Source: an uncultured Bacillota bacterium | Lineage (GTDB): Bacteria; Bacillota_I; Bacilli_A; RF39; UBA660 | Length of the DNA: 22,543 nucleotides | Reading direction: 5' to 3' | Assembly (NCBI GenBank): GCA_945928335.1 | Contig: CAMENK010000002.1 | Span: 1 to 22,543, forward strand | Shown here: piece by piece, positions 13,947 to 22,520 of the stretch | Layout of the letters: each line of letters begins with the position of its first letter | Position numbering within the stretch: the stretch's first letter is position 1 | Notes under the pieces: generated by a model | Seen by the model: the letters and a program-made list of their open reading frames with translations, nothing else | The model's database searches: none | What the model was told of the DNA's origin: nothing | Program-made: the position numbers and the translations under genes

Positions 13947-13968
13947 AAAGTGTATAAAATTCGTAATG
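13929..13968 (+). repeat. 15-bp perfect inverted repeat, operator- or hairpin-like
   Basis: CATTACGAATTTTAT (13929-13943) and ATAAAATTCGTAATG (13954-13968) are perfect reverse complements around a 10-base centre. No T-run follows; the right arm runs straight into GGAGG (13968-13972). It is therefore not a terminator. It could be a DNA operator over the -10, or an RNA hairpin next to a ribosome binding site. Confidence 0.8.
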
Positions 13969-13978
13969 GAGGATAAAA

Positions 13979-14002
13979 ATGAATATTAAGAGAGATTATT
14001 AA
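13979..14002 (+). CDS. 7-residue micro-ORF (possible leader peptide)
   Basis: ATG, six further codons and TAA (M-N-I-K-R-D-Y), with GGAGG six bases upstream at 13968-13972. Its position between an inverted repeat and a terminator upstream of rsmC recalls leader peptides. So short an ORF can arise by chance; the good ribosome binding site is the main support. Confidence 0.35.
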   Translation: MNIKRDY

Positions 14003-14071
14003 TCAAAATTGTTACAGGTATTATAAAGTGCGATAAATCCTATTAATTAGATCCAATATTAAAAATAGTTT

Positions 14072-14098
14072 AAAAGTTCTTGTTAAAAGGACTTTTTT
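14072..14098 (+). terminator. Intrinsic terminator before rsmC
   Basis: AAAAGTTCTT (14072-14081) and AAGGACTTTT (14087-14096) form a 10-bp stem with one G-U pair, loop GTTAA, then T residues. It ends whatever starts upstream near 13950. Confidence 0.75.
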
Positions 14099-14108
14099 CA
14101 TTTATAAT
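14080..14108 (+). promoter_or_regulatory. Probable promoter of the rsmC-like gene
   Basis: TTGTTA (14080-14085) and TATAAT (14103-14108) have a 17-base spacer, with the -35 inside the preceding terminator hairpin. The gene starts 24 bases further on. Confidence 0.55.
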
Positions 14109-14131
14109 TAACTTATTAGAAAGGCGGTTGT

Positions 14132-14722
14132 ATGGAACATTATTTTACAAATAATGAGAATTTAAAGAGTGAGATTAGATATATTGACTATGAGTATGAG
14201 AACTTTCATTTTAAATTTTTATCTGATCTAGGTGTTTTTTCTAAAAATAAGATTGATTATGGCTCTAAGCTTTTAGTAGAAACATATCTTAAAAATAATT
14301 CTGAAAGTAAAAAAATTCTTGATGTAGGATGTGGCTATGGTTTTATAGGTATAGTTTTATCTAAAGTGACTGATAGTGTTGTAACTATGATAGATGTTAA
14401 TAAACGTGCGTTACATTTAACTGATAGAAATATATCTGAAAATAAAGTTAATGCCCACACTTATTTGAGTGATGCATATGAAAGTATTAAAGAAAAGTAT
14501 GATGTTATAATTACTAATCCACCTATAAGAGCTGGCAAAGATAAAGTATTAGAGATACTTATGGGGTCAGTTAATTATTTAACTGATGATGGAGAACTAT
14601 GGTATGTAATTAGAAAAGATCAAGGAGCTAAAAGTATTGAAAAAGTACTTAATAAAGAACTTAAAGTTGATAATATTGAGAAAAGTAAAGGTTTTTATAT
14701 TTTTCGAGCCAAAAAGTATTGA
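14132..14722 (+). CDS. RsmC-like class I SAM methyltransferase (YbxB type)
   Basis: A 196-residue one-domain methyltransferase of the MTS/RsmC type. Motif I is L-D-V-G-C-G-Y-G with Asp64, followed by the acidic end of strand 2 (MIDVNKRA). The catalytic-type N-P-P-I is at 129-132, the mark of N-directed base methylation. It matches only the C-terminal half of E. coli RsmC (16S G1207), as the Bacillota YbxB proteins do. Its place between rplL and rpoB is the conserved YbxB place, which supports a role in rRNA modification; the target base is not shown. It starts at ATG 14132 with AAGGCGG before it, and ends in TGA, one of only two TGA stops here. Confidence 0.88.
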   Translation: MEHYFTNNENLKSEIRYIDYEYENFHFKFLSDLGVFSKNKIDYGSKLLVETYLKNNSESKKILDVGCGYGFIGIVLSKVTDSVVTMIDVNKRALHLTDRNISENKVNAHTYLSDAYESIKEKYDVIITNPPIRAGKDKVLEILMGSVNYLTDDGELWYVIRKDQGAKSIEKVLNKELKVDNIEKSKGFYIFRAKKY

Positions 14723-14747
14723 AAAGTTTACAGTTTTCTGATAATAT
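14719..14747 (+). promoter_or_regulatory. Probable promoter of rpoB-rpoC
   Basis: TTGAAA (14719-14724) and TAATAT (14742-14747) have a 17-base spacer, with TGA (14739-14741) making an extended -10. The leader to ATG 14815 is about 60 bases and contains a weak CGATA/TATCG hairpin. Confidence 0.55.
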
Positions 14748-14814
14748 TATAAATTGCGATACGTGTATTTTTATCGTTATTGTGTTTTTAAATCTATGGA
14801 ATTGGGGTGACTAA

Positions 14815-17800
14815 ATGGCTTACAAAGTTGAAAAATTTGGTATGTCAAGAGAAAGAAGAAATTTCTCTAAATTAAAGAATAAATTTGAACTTTCAAACTT
14901 ACTTGAAATTCAAAAAGATTCTTTTCAAAAGTTTTTGGATGAGGGGATAAAAGAGGTTTTTGAAGATATTTTTCCAGTGGAGAGTTTCAGTGGAAGTTTA
15001 TCACTTGAATTTGGTGAATACACTTTAGAAGAACCAAGATATTCTGTAACTGAATCTAAAGAGAGAAGAGTTACATATGCTGCACCTTTAAAAGTAAAAG
15101 CTAGATTATTTATTAACGAAACTGGTGAAGTTAAAGAACAAGAAGTATTTTTAGGAGATATTCCTTTAATGACAGAAAATGCTTCATTTATTGTTAATGG
15201 AGTAGAAAGAGTAATTAACTGTCAATTAGTACGTTCTCCAAGTATCTATTTTAAACGTGAAATAGATAAAAATGGACGTAATATTATTACAAGTGAAGTA
15301 ATACCTAGTAAAGGTACTTGGCTTGAATATGAGTTAGATGCTCGTAATATTTTCTATGTAAGAATTGATAGAACTAGAAAAGTTCCAATTACAACTTTCT
15401 TACGTGCTTTAGGTTTATCTAGTGATGATGATATTATTAAAGTATTTGGTGAAGATGAGTATATTCTAAATACTATTGAAAAAGATTCTACTAATAATAC
15501 TGATCAAGCTTTAATAGAAATATATGAAAAATTAAGACCAGGAGAACCAGCAACATTAGATTCTAGTAAAAACCAATTGATAACTAGATTCTTTGATAAG
15601 TTTAGATATGATTTGGCTAAAGTAGGTCGTTATAAATTTAATAGAAAATTAAATATATGTGATAGACTTTTAAATAATCGTATTGGACAAGATATTGTTG
15701 TAGATGGAGAAGTTAAACTAGCAAAAGGTACTTTAATTACTAAAGAGATTTTAGAAGAAATTAAACCTATATTTGAAAATGGTTATGGAGTACACGAAGT
15801 TAAAATAAATGAAGATTTAGATACTTATAATAAAGTTCAAGAGGTTTTAGTTTATGCTAATGATGGTACTGATAAACTTATTAAAGTTATAGGTAATGAT
15901 CAAAGTATTGATACTAAGCGTCTTACTATAAGTGATATTTATGCAAGTGTTAATTATTATATAAATCTACATTATGGAGTAGGTAATTTTGATGAGATAG
16001 ATCATTTAGCTAATAGACGTGTTAGACAAGGTGGAGAACTTATTCAAAATCAATTTAGAGTTGGTATAGCTCGTATGGAAAGAGTTATTAGAGAAAGAAT
16101 GACTACTCAAGATATAGATACAGTTACTCCTAAGAGTTTAATAAATATTAGACCTGTAACTGCAGCTTTAAAAGAGTTTTTTGGTAGTAGCCAATTATCT
16201 AAATTTATGGATCAAATCAACCCATTAGCTGAATTGTATGATAAACGTAAATTAAGTGCTTTAGGACCTGGTGGTTTATCTAGAGATCGTGCAGGTATGG
16301 AAGTTCGTGATGTTAATAGTTCTCACTATGGTAGAATTTGTCCAGTAGAAACTCCAGAAGGACAAAATATTGGACTTATTACAAGTTTAGCTGGGTATGC
16401 TAAATTAAACGAATATGGATTTATTATGACACCATATAGAAAAGTAGAGAATGGTAAATTAACTAATGAAATAGTATATATGACAGCAGATGAAGAAGAA
16501 AATTATTATATTTGTCCTGCTACTATTAAAGTAAATTCTAAAAATGAAATAGATGATGATAATGTTCCTGTAAGATTTAATAGAGATAATTTAGTTGTAT
16601 CTAAAGACAAAGTTGATTATAGTGATGTTTCACCTAGTCAAATTGTTAGTATTACAACAAGTATGATTCCTTTCTTGGAACATGATGATGCCAATCGTGC
16701 ACTTATGGGAGCTAACATGCAACGTCAAGCTGTACCTTTAATGGTTACTGAAGCTCCAATAGTTGGAACAGGTGTTGAAAAATATGCTGCATTAGATTCT
16801 GGATGTGTAGTTAAGGCTAAAGAAGATGGTGTAGTAGACTATGTTGATGGAAAGAGAATAATCATTAAAAATAGTAAAGGTAAACATGAATATGAACTTA
16901 TAAGTTATCAAAGAAGTAATGCTGAGACTTGTTATACTCAAAAACCTATTGTTAAAAAAGGTGATGAAGTAAAAACTGGTGATATTATTGCTGATGGACC
17001 TAGTACAAATGATGGTGAAATATCATTAGGTAAAAACTTAACAGTTGCATTTATGACTTATAATGGTTATAACTATGAAGACGCTGTTATACTTAATGAA
17101 AGAATAGTTAAAAATGATGTTTTAACTTCAGTTCATATTGAAATGCTTGAAGTTGAATGTCGTGATACTAAATTAGGGCCAGAAGAATTTACTAGAGATA
17201 TACCAAATGTTAGTGAAGAAGCACGTAAGAATTTGGATGAATCTGGTATTATAAGAATTGGTACTGAAGTAAAAGAAAATGATATTTTAGTAGGTAAGAT
17301 AACTCCAAAAGGAGTACAAGAATTAACTAGTGAAGAGAAATTATTACACGCAATATTTGGTGAAAAGACTCGTGAAGTTAGAGATACTTCTTTAAGAGTT
17401 CCTCATGGATCAAGTGGTATAGTACATGATGTTCAAATATTTACTAAAGATAATTCTGATGAATTACCTGCTGGTGTTATAAAAATTATAAGAATATATT
17501 TGATAAAGAAAAGAAAGATGCAAGTCGGAGATAAGATGAGTGGACGTCATGGTAATAAAGGTGTAGTAAGTTTAGTATTACCTGAAGAAGATATGCCTTA
17601 TTTACCAGATGGTAGAACAGTAGATATTATACTTAACCCATTAGGTGTTCCATCTCGTATGAACTTAGGACAAATTCTAGAAGTTCACTTAGGTATGGCA
17701 GCTAAGACTTTAGGTGTTCATATTGCGACTCCTGTATTCGATAGTGCTACAGAAGAAGACATAATTAATATGACTAAAGAAGCTGGTTTAGATTCTGATT

Positions 17801-18423
17801 ATAAAACTTGGTTATATGATGGACGTACTGGTGAAAGATTTGATAAACGTGTTAATGTTGGTGTCATGTATATGATTAAACTTAACCATATGGTTGATGA
17901 TAAGATGCATGCTCGTTCTACTGGACCTTATAGTTTAGTTACACAACAACCTTTAGGTGGTAAAGCACAATTTGGTGGACAAAGATTCGGTGAAATGGAA
18001 GTATGGGCATTATATGCTTATGGTGCTGCTCATATATTACAAGAAGTATTAACTATTAAATCAGATGATGTACTTGGACGTGTTAAAGTTTATGAACAAT
18101 TAGTTAAAGGTAAACCTGTTGATCAAGCTGGAGTTCCAGAATCATTTAGAGTTCTTATTAAAGAATTCCAAGCATTAGGTTTAGATATTAGTTTCTTAAC
18201 TAAAGATGGATTAAAAGACGTTAAAGAACTTGAAAAAGAGGAAAGTGAAGATGATAATCCTGTAACTATAGATGAAATAGATACTAATAAAGAAGAAATA
18301 GAAGAACCTATAGAGGAAGATGAAGAATTTGAAAGTGATGACGAAGATGATTTTGATGATGAATATGACTCATTAGATGATTTAGAGTATGATGAAAGTG
18401 ATATAGAGGAAGGTGAAGAATAA
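14815..18423 (+). CDS. rpoB: RNA polymerase beta subunit
   Basis: The 1202-residue beta subunit of RNA polymerase, which with beta' forms the active cleft. Landmarks are the N-terminal F-x-x-L..NLLEIQKDSF, the rifampicin-pocket block starting FFGSSQLS (about 455), LGPGGLSRDRAG, HYGRICPVETPEGQNIGL, GYNYEDA, the QVGDKMSGRHGNKG lysine/arginine block, and the end-domain GGKAQFGGQRFGEMEVWALYAYGA. In the rifampicin block, Lys463 stands where E. coli has Gln513, Ile468 where it has Asn518, and Asp476 where it has His526. Residues about 1140-1202 are a strongly acidic tail, roughly 60 percent Asp/Glu with two Lys. GGGGTGA precedes ATG 14815. The stop TAA overlaps the rpoC ATG by one base. Confidence 0.99.
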   Translation: MAYKVEKFGMSRERRNFSKLKNKFELSNLLEIQKDSFQKFLDEGIKEVFEDIFPVESFSGSLSLEFGEYTLEEPRYSVTESKERRVTYAAPLKVKARLFINETGEVKEQEVFLGDIPLMTENASFIVNGVERVINCQLVRSPSIYFKREIDKNGRNIITSEVIPSKGTWLEYELDARNIFYVRIDRTRKVPITTFLRALGLSSDDDIIKVFGEDEYILNTIEKDSTNNTDQALIEIYEKLRPGEPATLDSSKNQLITRFFDKFRYDLAKVGRYKFNRKLNICDRLLNNRIGQDIVVDGEVKLAKGTLITKEILEEIKPIFENGYGVHEVKINEDLDTYNKVQEVLVYANDGTDKLIKVIGNDQSIDTKRLTISDIYASVNYYINLHYGVGNFDEIDHLANRRVRQGGELIQNQFRVGIARMERVIRERMTTQDIDTVTPKSLINIRPVTAALKEFFGSSQLSKFMDQINPLAELYDKRKLSALGPGGLSRDRAGMEVRDVNSSHYGRICPVETPEGQNIGLITSLAGYAKLNEYGFIMTPYRKVENGKLTNEIVYMTADEEENYYICPATIKVNSKNEIDDDNVPVRFNRDNLVVSKDKVDYSDVSPSQIVSITTSMIPFLEHDDANRALMGANMQRQAVPLMVTEAPIVGTGVEKYAALDSGCVVKAKEDGVVDYVDGKRIIIKNSKGKHEYELISYQRSNAETCYTQKPIVKKGDEVKTGDIIADGPSTNDGEISLGKNLTVAFMTYNGYNYEDAVILNERIVKNDVLTSVHIEMLEVECRDTKLGPEEFTRDIPNVSEEARKNLDESGIIRIGTEVKENDILVGKITPKGVQELTSEEKLLHAIFGEKTREVRDTSLRVPHGSSGIVHDVQIFTKDNSDELPAGVIKIIRIYLIKKRKMQVGDKMSGRHGNKGVVSLVLPEEDMPYLPDGRTVDIILNPLGVPSRMNLGQILEVHLGMAAKTLGVHIATPVFDSATEEDIINMTKEAGLDSDYKTWLYDGRTGERFDKRVNVGVMYMIKLNHMVDDKMHARSTGPYSLVTQQPLGGKAQFGGQRFGEMEVWALYAYGAAHILQEVLTIKSDDVLGRVKVYEQLVKGKPVDQAGVPESFRVLIKEFQALGLDISFLTKDGLKDVKELEKEESEDDNPVTIDEIDTNKEEIEEPIEEDEEFESDDEDDFDDEYDSLDDLEYDESDIEEGEE

Positions 18424-21400
18424 TGATGGATGTTAATTTAATTGAAGGAATTAGAATTGGTATTGCTTCACCTGAAAAAATTCGTTCATGGAGTTATGGA
18501 GAAGTTAAAAAACCTGAAACTATAAATTATAGAACACTTCGTCCTGAAAGAGATGGTCTATATTGCGAAAAAATATTTGGACCTACTAAAGATTTTGAAT
18601 GTGCTTGTGGTAAATATAAAAGATTAAGATATAAAAATGTAGTGTGTGATAGATGTGGAGTTGAGGTTACTCGTTCTAAAGTAAGACGTGAAAGAATGGG
18701 TCATATTGAACTTGCAACTCCCGTTGCGCACATTTGGTATACTAAAGGTGTACCTCCAAAAATAGGATTAGTACTTGATATGTCTCCAAGAGATATTGAG
18801 GAAGTAATTTACTTTGTAAGTTATGTAGTATTAGATCCAGGTAATGCACCTCTTGAAAAGAAACAAACTTTATCTGATAAAGAATATCGTGCTTATTATG
18901 AAAAGTATGGAAATACTTTTAAAGTAGGTATGGGTGCTGAAGCTATTAAAACTTTATTAAGTGAAGTTGATCTTGAAAAAGAAGTAGCAAGTTTAAAGAA
19001 AGAGTTAGAGTCTAGTCAAGGACAAAAGAAATTAAGATTAGTTAAAAGAGTAGATTGTTTACAAAGTTTTATAGAAAGTGGTAATAGACCTGAATGGATG
19101 ATACTTGATGTACTTCCTGTTTTGCCACCAGATTTAAGACCTATGATTCAACTTCCAGGTGGAAGATTTGCTACTAGTGATTTAAATGATTTATATAGAA
19201 GAATTATAAATAGAAATAATCGTTTAAAGAAGTTACTTGAATTAGGTGCACCTACAATTATAGTACAAAATGAAAAACGTATGCTTCAAGAAGCTGTTGA
19301 TGCTTTAATAGATAATGGTAGACGTGGAAGAAGTGTACAAGGTGTAGGAAATAGACCACTTAAGTCTTTATCTAGTATGTTAAAAGGTAAACAAGGTCGT
19401 TTTAGACAAAACTTATTAGGTAAACGTGTAGACTATTCTGGACGTTCAGTTATAGCTGTTGGACCATCACTTAAAATGTATGAATGTGGTATTCCAAAAG
19501 AAATGGCTCTTGAGTTATTTAAACCACATGTTATTCATGAATTAGTTGAAAGAGATTTAGCACACAATATTAAAGGTGCTAAAAAATTAATAGATGCACA
19601 AGATGAAAGAGTTTGGGATATTGTAGAAGATGTTATTAAAGAACATCCAGTATTACTTAACCGTGCTCCAACTCTACATAGATTAGGTATTCAAGCATTT
19701 GAACCAAAACTAGTAGGTGGAAAAGCTTTAAGATTACATCCATTAGTTTGTACTGCATTTAATGCTGACTTTGATGGAGACCAAATGGCTGTTCATGTAC
19801 CGTTAAGTGAAGAAAGCCAAGCAGAAGCAAGATTACTTATGTTAGGTGCTAGTAACATTTTGAGTCCTAAGGATGGAAGTCCGATTGTTACCCCAGGACA
19901 AGATATGGTATTAGGTAACTATTATTTGACTCTTGAAATTGCAGGGTTAGAACATGAAGGTAAAGCTTATAAAAATTCAAATGAAGCTTTAATGGATTAT
20001 GAGAGAAGAAATATTACTCTTCATACTAGAGTTTGTATTCCAGCTAAAAGTTTTACTCATAAAATTTGGGCTGATGCTAATTTAGATAAATATTTAGTTA
20101 CTACACCTGGTAAAATAATATTTAATGAAATATTACCTGATGCATTTCCTTATGTAAATGAAGCTAGTAAAGATAATTTTGAAGGATTAACTCCTGATAA
20201 ATATTTCATTGAAAAAGGAGAAAACTTACCAGAAAGAGTTAAAGAAATTCCTGTTGCTAAGGGATTTGTAAAGAAAGATTTAGAAAAGTTAATTGCACAG
20301 ATATTTAAGAGATTTAAAACTACTGAAACAAGCATATTCCTAGATAAACTTAAAAACCAAGGATTTAAATTTAGTACTTTATCTGGTATAACATTTAGTT
20401 TAAGTGATATTCCAGTTACTGATTTTAAACAAAAGATAATAAATGATACACAAGAAACTGTTAATAAAGTTAATAAACAATATAATCGTGGTTTAATAAC
20501 TGATGAAGAAAGACATAGAAAAGTAGTTGATTTATGGTTAAATGCTACTAAGGATGTTCAAAAGGCTGTTATGGATGAAATGGATAAAGAAAAGGATAGT
20601 AATCCTCTTGCAATGATATTTACATCTAAGGCCAGAGGTAATGCTTCTCAGTTAGGACAATTAAGTGGTATGCGTGGAATAATGGCTAAACCAGATGGTG
20701 AGGAAGTAGAAATACCAATTACTGCGTCATTTAAAGAAGGCTTAGACGTTCAAGAATTCTTCTTAAGTAGTCATGGTTCTCGTAAAGGAACTGCTGATAC
20801 TGCTCTTAAGACAGCTGATGCTGGATATTTAACACGTAGATTAGTTGATGTTGTTCAAGATTTAATTATAAAAGAAGAAGATTGTGGAACTATTCAAGGC
20901 CTAGAAGTTAGTGCATTTGTAGATGATAAGAGTGGAAGTGTACTTGAAAGTTTTGAAGAGAGAATTATTGGTAGATTTACTAATCAAAAAGTTGTAAATC
21001 CTGAGACTAAAGAAGTTATTATAGATAAAGGTGAATTAATAACTGAACATATAGCTAAGAAGATTGTACAAGCTGGAATTACTAAATTAGAAATTAGAAG
21101 TGTTCTTACTTGTAAAACTCATAATGGATTATGTCAAAAATGTTATGGACGCAATCTTGCAACTGGTAATGTTGTTGAAGTTGGAGAAGCTGTTGGTATT
21201 ATGGCTGCACAAAGTATTGGTGAACCTGGTACTCAATTAACAATGCGTACTTTCCATACTGGTGGTGTTGCTGGTGCTGATGATATTACACAAGGTCTTC
21301 CTCGTGTAGAAGAATTATTTGAAGCAAGAACTCCTAAAGCTAAAGCAACTATTGCTGAAATTGGTGGTAAAGTTACTAAGATTCAAGAAGATAAGGGTAA

Positions 21401-22115
21401 ATTTAAGATTTATATTACAAATGATGTTGAGGTTAGAGAACATGTTACTCTTTATAATGCTAAGTTAAGAGTTGAAAAAGGACAAGTTGTTGAAGCAGGA
21501 CAACCTCTTACTGAAGGAAGTATTAGTCCTAAAGAATTACTTGCTGTTACTGATCCTACAACAGTTCAAGAATATATCTTAAAAGAAATACAAAAAGTTT
21601 ATAAAGGACAAGGTGTTGATGTTTCTGATAAACATATTGAAACAGTAGTTAAACGTATGATTACTAAGATTAAGATTACTGATCAAGGTGATACTGATTT
21701 TGTTGAGGGTACTGCAGTTTCAATTAGAGAATTTACTGAAAGAAATAAACCTTATATTCTAGAAGGTAAAGTACCTGCAAGTGGTAAAGCTGTTTTACTT
21801 GGTATAACTAAAGCAAGTTTGGAAACAGATTCATTCTTAAGTGCTGCATCATTCCAAGAAACTACAAGAATTTTAACTGATGCTGCTGTAAGAGGAAAAG
21901 TTGATCACTTAAATGGTTTAAAAGAAAACGTTGTTCTAGGTAAACTTATTCCTGCTGGAACAGGCGCTAAGGAATATTCTAATATTGAGTTAATGTTAGA
22001 AAAAGAATTCTTAGATGATGATCCATCAGAAGTATTAGAAGAAACTTTTATGACAAATGATAAAGAAGAGACTACTGAAATAGTTTCTGAAGAAAATGAA
22101 GATGTTCAAGAATAA
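18423..22115 (+). CDS. rpoC: RNA polymerase beta' subunit
   Basis: The 1230-residue catalytic subunit. The N-terminal part has ASPEKIRSWSYGEV and the zinc ribbon C-A-C-G..C-D-R-C-G near 60-80. The active-site N-A-D-F-D-G-D-Q is at 447-454, with Mg-binding Asp449, Asp451 and Asp453. The GSRKGTADTALKTADAGYLTRRLVD bridge-helix region, a second zinc site (Cys of EEDCG, then C-K-T-H..C-Q-K-C), and the trigger loop with GEPGTQLTMRTFHTGG follow. About 40 C-terminal residues are acidic. ATG 18423 has AGGAAGGTG upstream inside rpoB; the next codon is also ATG (18426), so the start may be one codon later. It overlaps rpoB by one base and ends at a terminator that covers its stop codon. Confidence 0.99.
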   Translation: MMDVNLIEGIRIGIASPEKIRSWSYGEVKKPETINYRTLRPERDGLYCEKIFGPTKDFECACGKYKRLRYKNVVCDRCGVEVTRSKVRRERMGHIELATPVAHIWYTKGVPPKIGLVLDMSPRDIEEVIYFVSYVVLDPGNAPLEKKQTLSDKEYRAYYEKYGNTFKVGMGAEAIKTLLSEVDLEKEVASLKKELESSQGQKKLRLVKRVDCLQSFIESGNRPEWMILDVLPVLPPDLRPMIQLPGGRFATSDLNDLYRRIINRNNRLKKLLELGAPTIIVQNEKRMLQEAVDALIDNGRRGRSVQGVGNRPLKSLSSMLKGKQGRFRQNLLGKRVDYSGRSVIAVGPSLKMYECGIPKEMALELFKPHVIHELVERDLAHNIKGAKKLIDAQDERVWDIVEDVIKEHPVLLNRAPTLHRLGIQAFEPKLVGGKALRLHPLVCTAFNADFDGDQMAVHVPLSEESQAEARLLMLGASNILSPKDGSPIVTPGQDMVLGNYYLTLEIAGLEHEGKAYKNSNEALMDYERRNITLHTRVCIPAKSFTHKIWADANLDKYLVTTPGKIIFNEILPDAFPYVNEASKDNFEGLTPDKYFIEKGENLPERVKEIPVAKGFVKKDLEKLIAQIFKRFKTTETSIFLDKLKNQGFKFSTLSGITFSLSDIPVTDFKQKIINDTQETVNKVNKQYNRGLITDEERHRKVVDLWLNATKDVQKAVMDEMDKEKDSNPLAMIFTSKARGNASQLGQLSGMRGIMAKPDGEEVEIPITASFKEGLDVQEFFLSSHGSRKGTADTALKTADAGYLTRRLVDVVQDLIIKEEDCGTIQGLEVSAFVDDKSGSVLESFEERIIGRFTNQKVVNPETKEVIIDKGELITEHIAKKIVQAGITKLEIRSVLTCKTHNGLCQKCYGRNLATGNVVEVGEAVGIMAAQSIGEPGTQLTMRTFHTGGVAGADDITQGLPRVEELFEARTPKAKATIAEIGGKVTKIQEDKGKFKIYITNDVEVREHVTLYNAKLRVEKGQVVEAGQPLTEGSISPKELLAVTDPTTVQEYILKEIQKVYKGQGVDVSDKHIETVVKRMITKIKITDQGDTDFVEGTAVSIREFTERNKPYILEGKVPASGKAVLLGITKASLETDSFLSAASFQETTRILTDAAVRGKVDHLNGLKENVVLGKLIPAGTGAKEYSNIELMLEKEFLDDDPSEVLEETFMTNDKEETTEIVSEENEDVQE

Positions 22116-22131
22116 ACATCTTCTTTTCTTT
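22098..22131 (+). terminator. Terminator of rpoBC, overlapping the rpoC stop
   Basis: GAAGATGTT (22098-22106) pairs perfectly with AACATCTTC (22115-22123), followed by TTTTCTTT. The TAA stop (22113-22115) lies at the loop/stem edge, so the left arm is coding sequence. Confidence 0.88.
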
Positions 22132-22158
22132 GACAAAATTGAAAATAATAAATACTAT
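22130..22158 (+). promoter_or_regulatory. Possible promoter after rpoC
   Basis: TTGACA (22130-22135) is a perfect -35 at the end of the rpoC terminator tail. TACTAT (22153-22158) is 17 bases on. A better -10, TATAAT (22160-22165), is 24 bases from it. Confidence 0.45.
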
Positions 22159-22450
22159 TTATAATATAGTGATTGAAGAAAAATGACAAAAATGGCAAAA
22201 ATCTTCAATGGAAAGATACACTAAAAAAAACATTACAAGAATCAAAATCTTTAAAAATATATGAGATGACAATATTAAATTATGGAGAAATGAGGATGGA
22301 ATTCTAATAATAGGAATAAAGAATTCTTATTAAATAAAGATAGTTTAGATTTATAGATTTTTGTTCATTGAGTGTTCAATAAAAAATGACATCAAAAATA
22401 TATATACACACCTGTAAATAGTATAAGTGATATGCATTTATGTGAAAAGT
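22159..22450 (+). other. Unassigned spacer, possibly transcribed or a gene remnant
   Basis: No recognised gene. It holds ATTGAAGA/TCTTCAAT (22172-22179, 22202-22209), an inverted repeat with a 22-base loop; GAATTCT/AGAATTC near 22299-22326; a small ATTGA-GTGT-TCAAT hairpin near 22369-22382; and GTAAATAGT twice (22414-22422, 22450-22458). One frame stays open from TTG 22173 to TAA 22307 (44 codons, very Lys/Asn-rich) but has no ribosome binding site. It is bounded by a promoter-like element and a terminator, so a small RNA or a decayed gene is possible. Confidence 0.35.
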
Positions 22451-22475
22451 AAATAGTCAATAATGGCTATTTTTC
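22451..22475 (+). terminator. Intrinsic terminator in the post-rpoC spacer
   Basis: AAATAGTC (22451-22458) and GGCTATTT (22465-22472) form an 8-bp stem with one G-U pair and loop AATAAT, then TTC. No CDS ends just before it. Confidence 0.7.
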
Positions 22476-22504
22476 TTGTTTAATAGGCTATAAAAATGTA
22501 TAAT
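22476..22504 (+). promoter_or_regulatory. Probable promoter of the gene at the right edge
   Basis: TTGTTT (22476-22481) and TATAAT (22499-22504) have a 17-base spacer, 16 bases before the ATG at 22521. Confidence 0.6.
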
Positions 22505-22520
22505 TATTCTAGGAGATAGT

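Noticed and set aside
13929..13968. Inverted repeat read as the rplL terminator or as an insertion-sequence end
   Set aside because: No T-run follows, rplL already has a strong terminator at 13884-13919, and no transposase or target duplication is visible. A MITE-like origin cannot be excluded without a genome search.
20150..20335. Minus-strand 61-codon frame
   Set aside because: Lies wholly inside rpoC in antisense, with no supporting signals.
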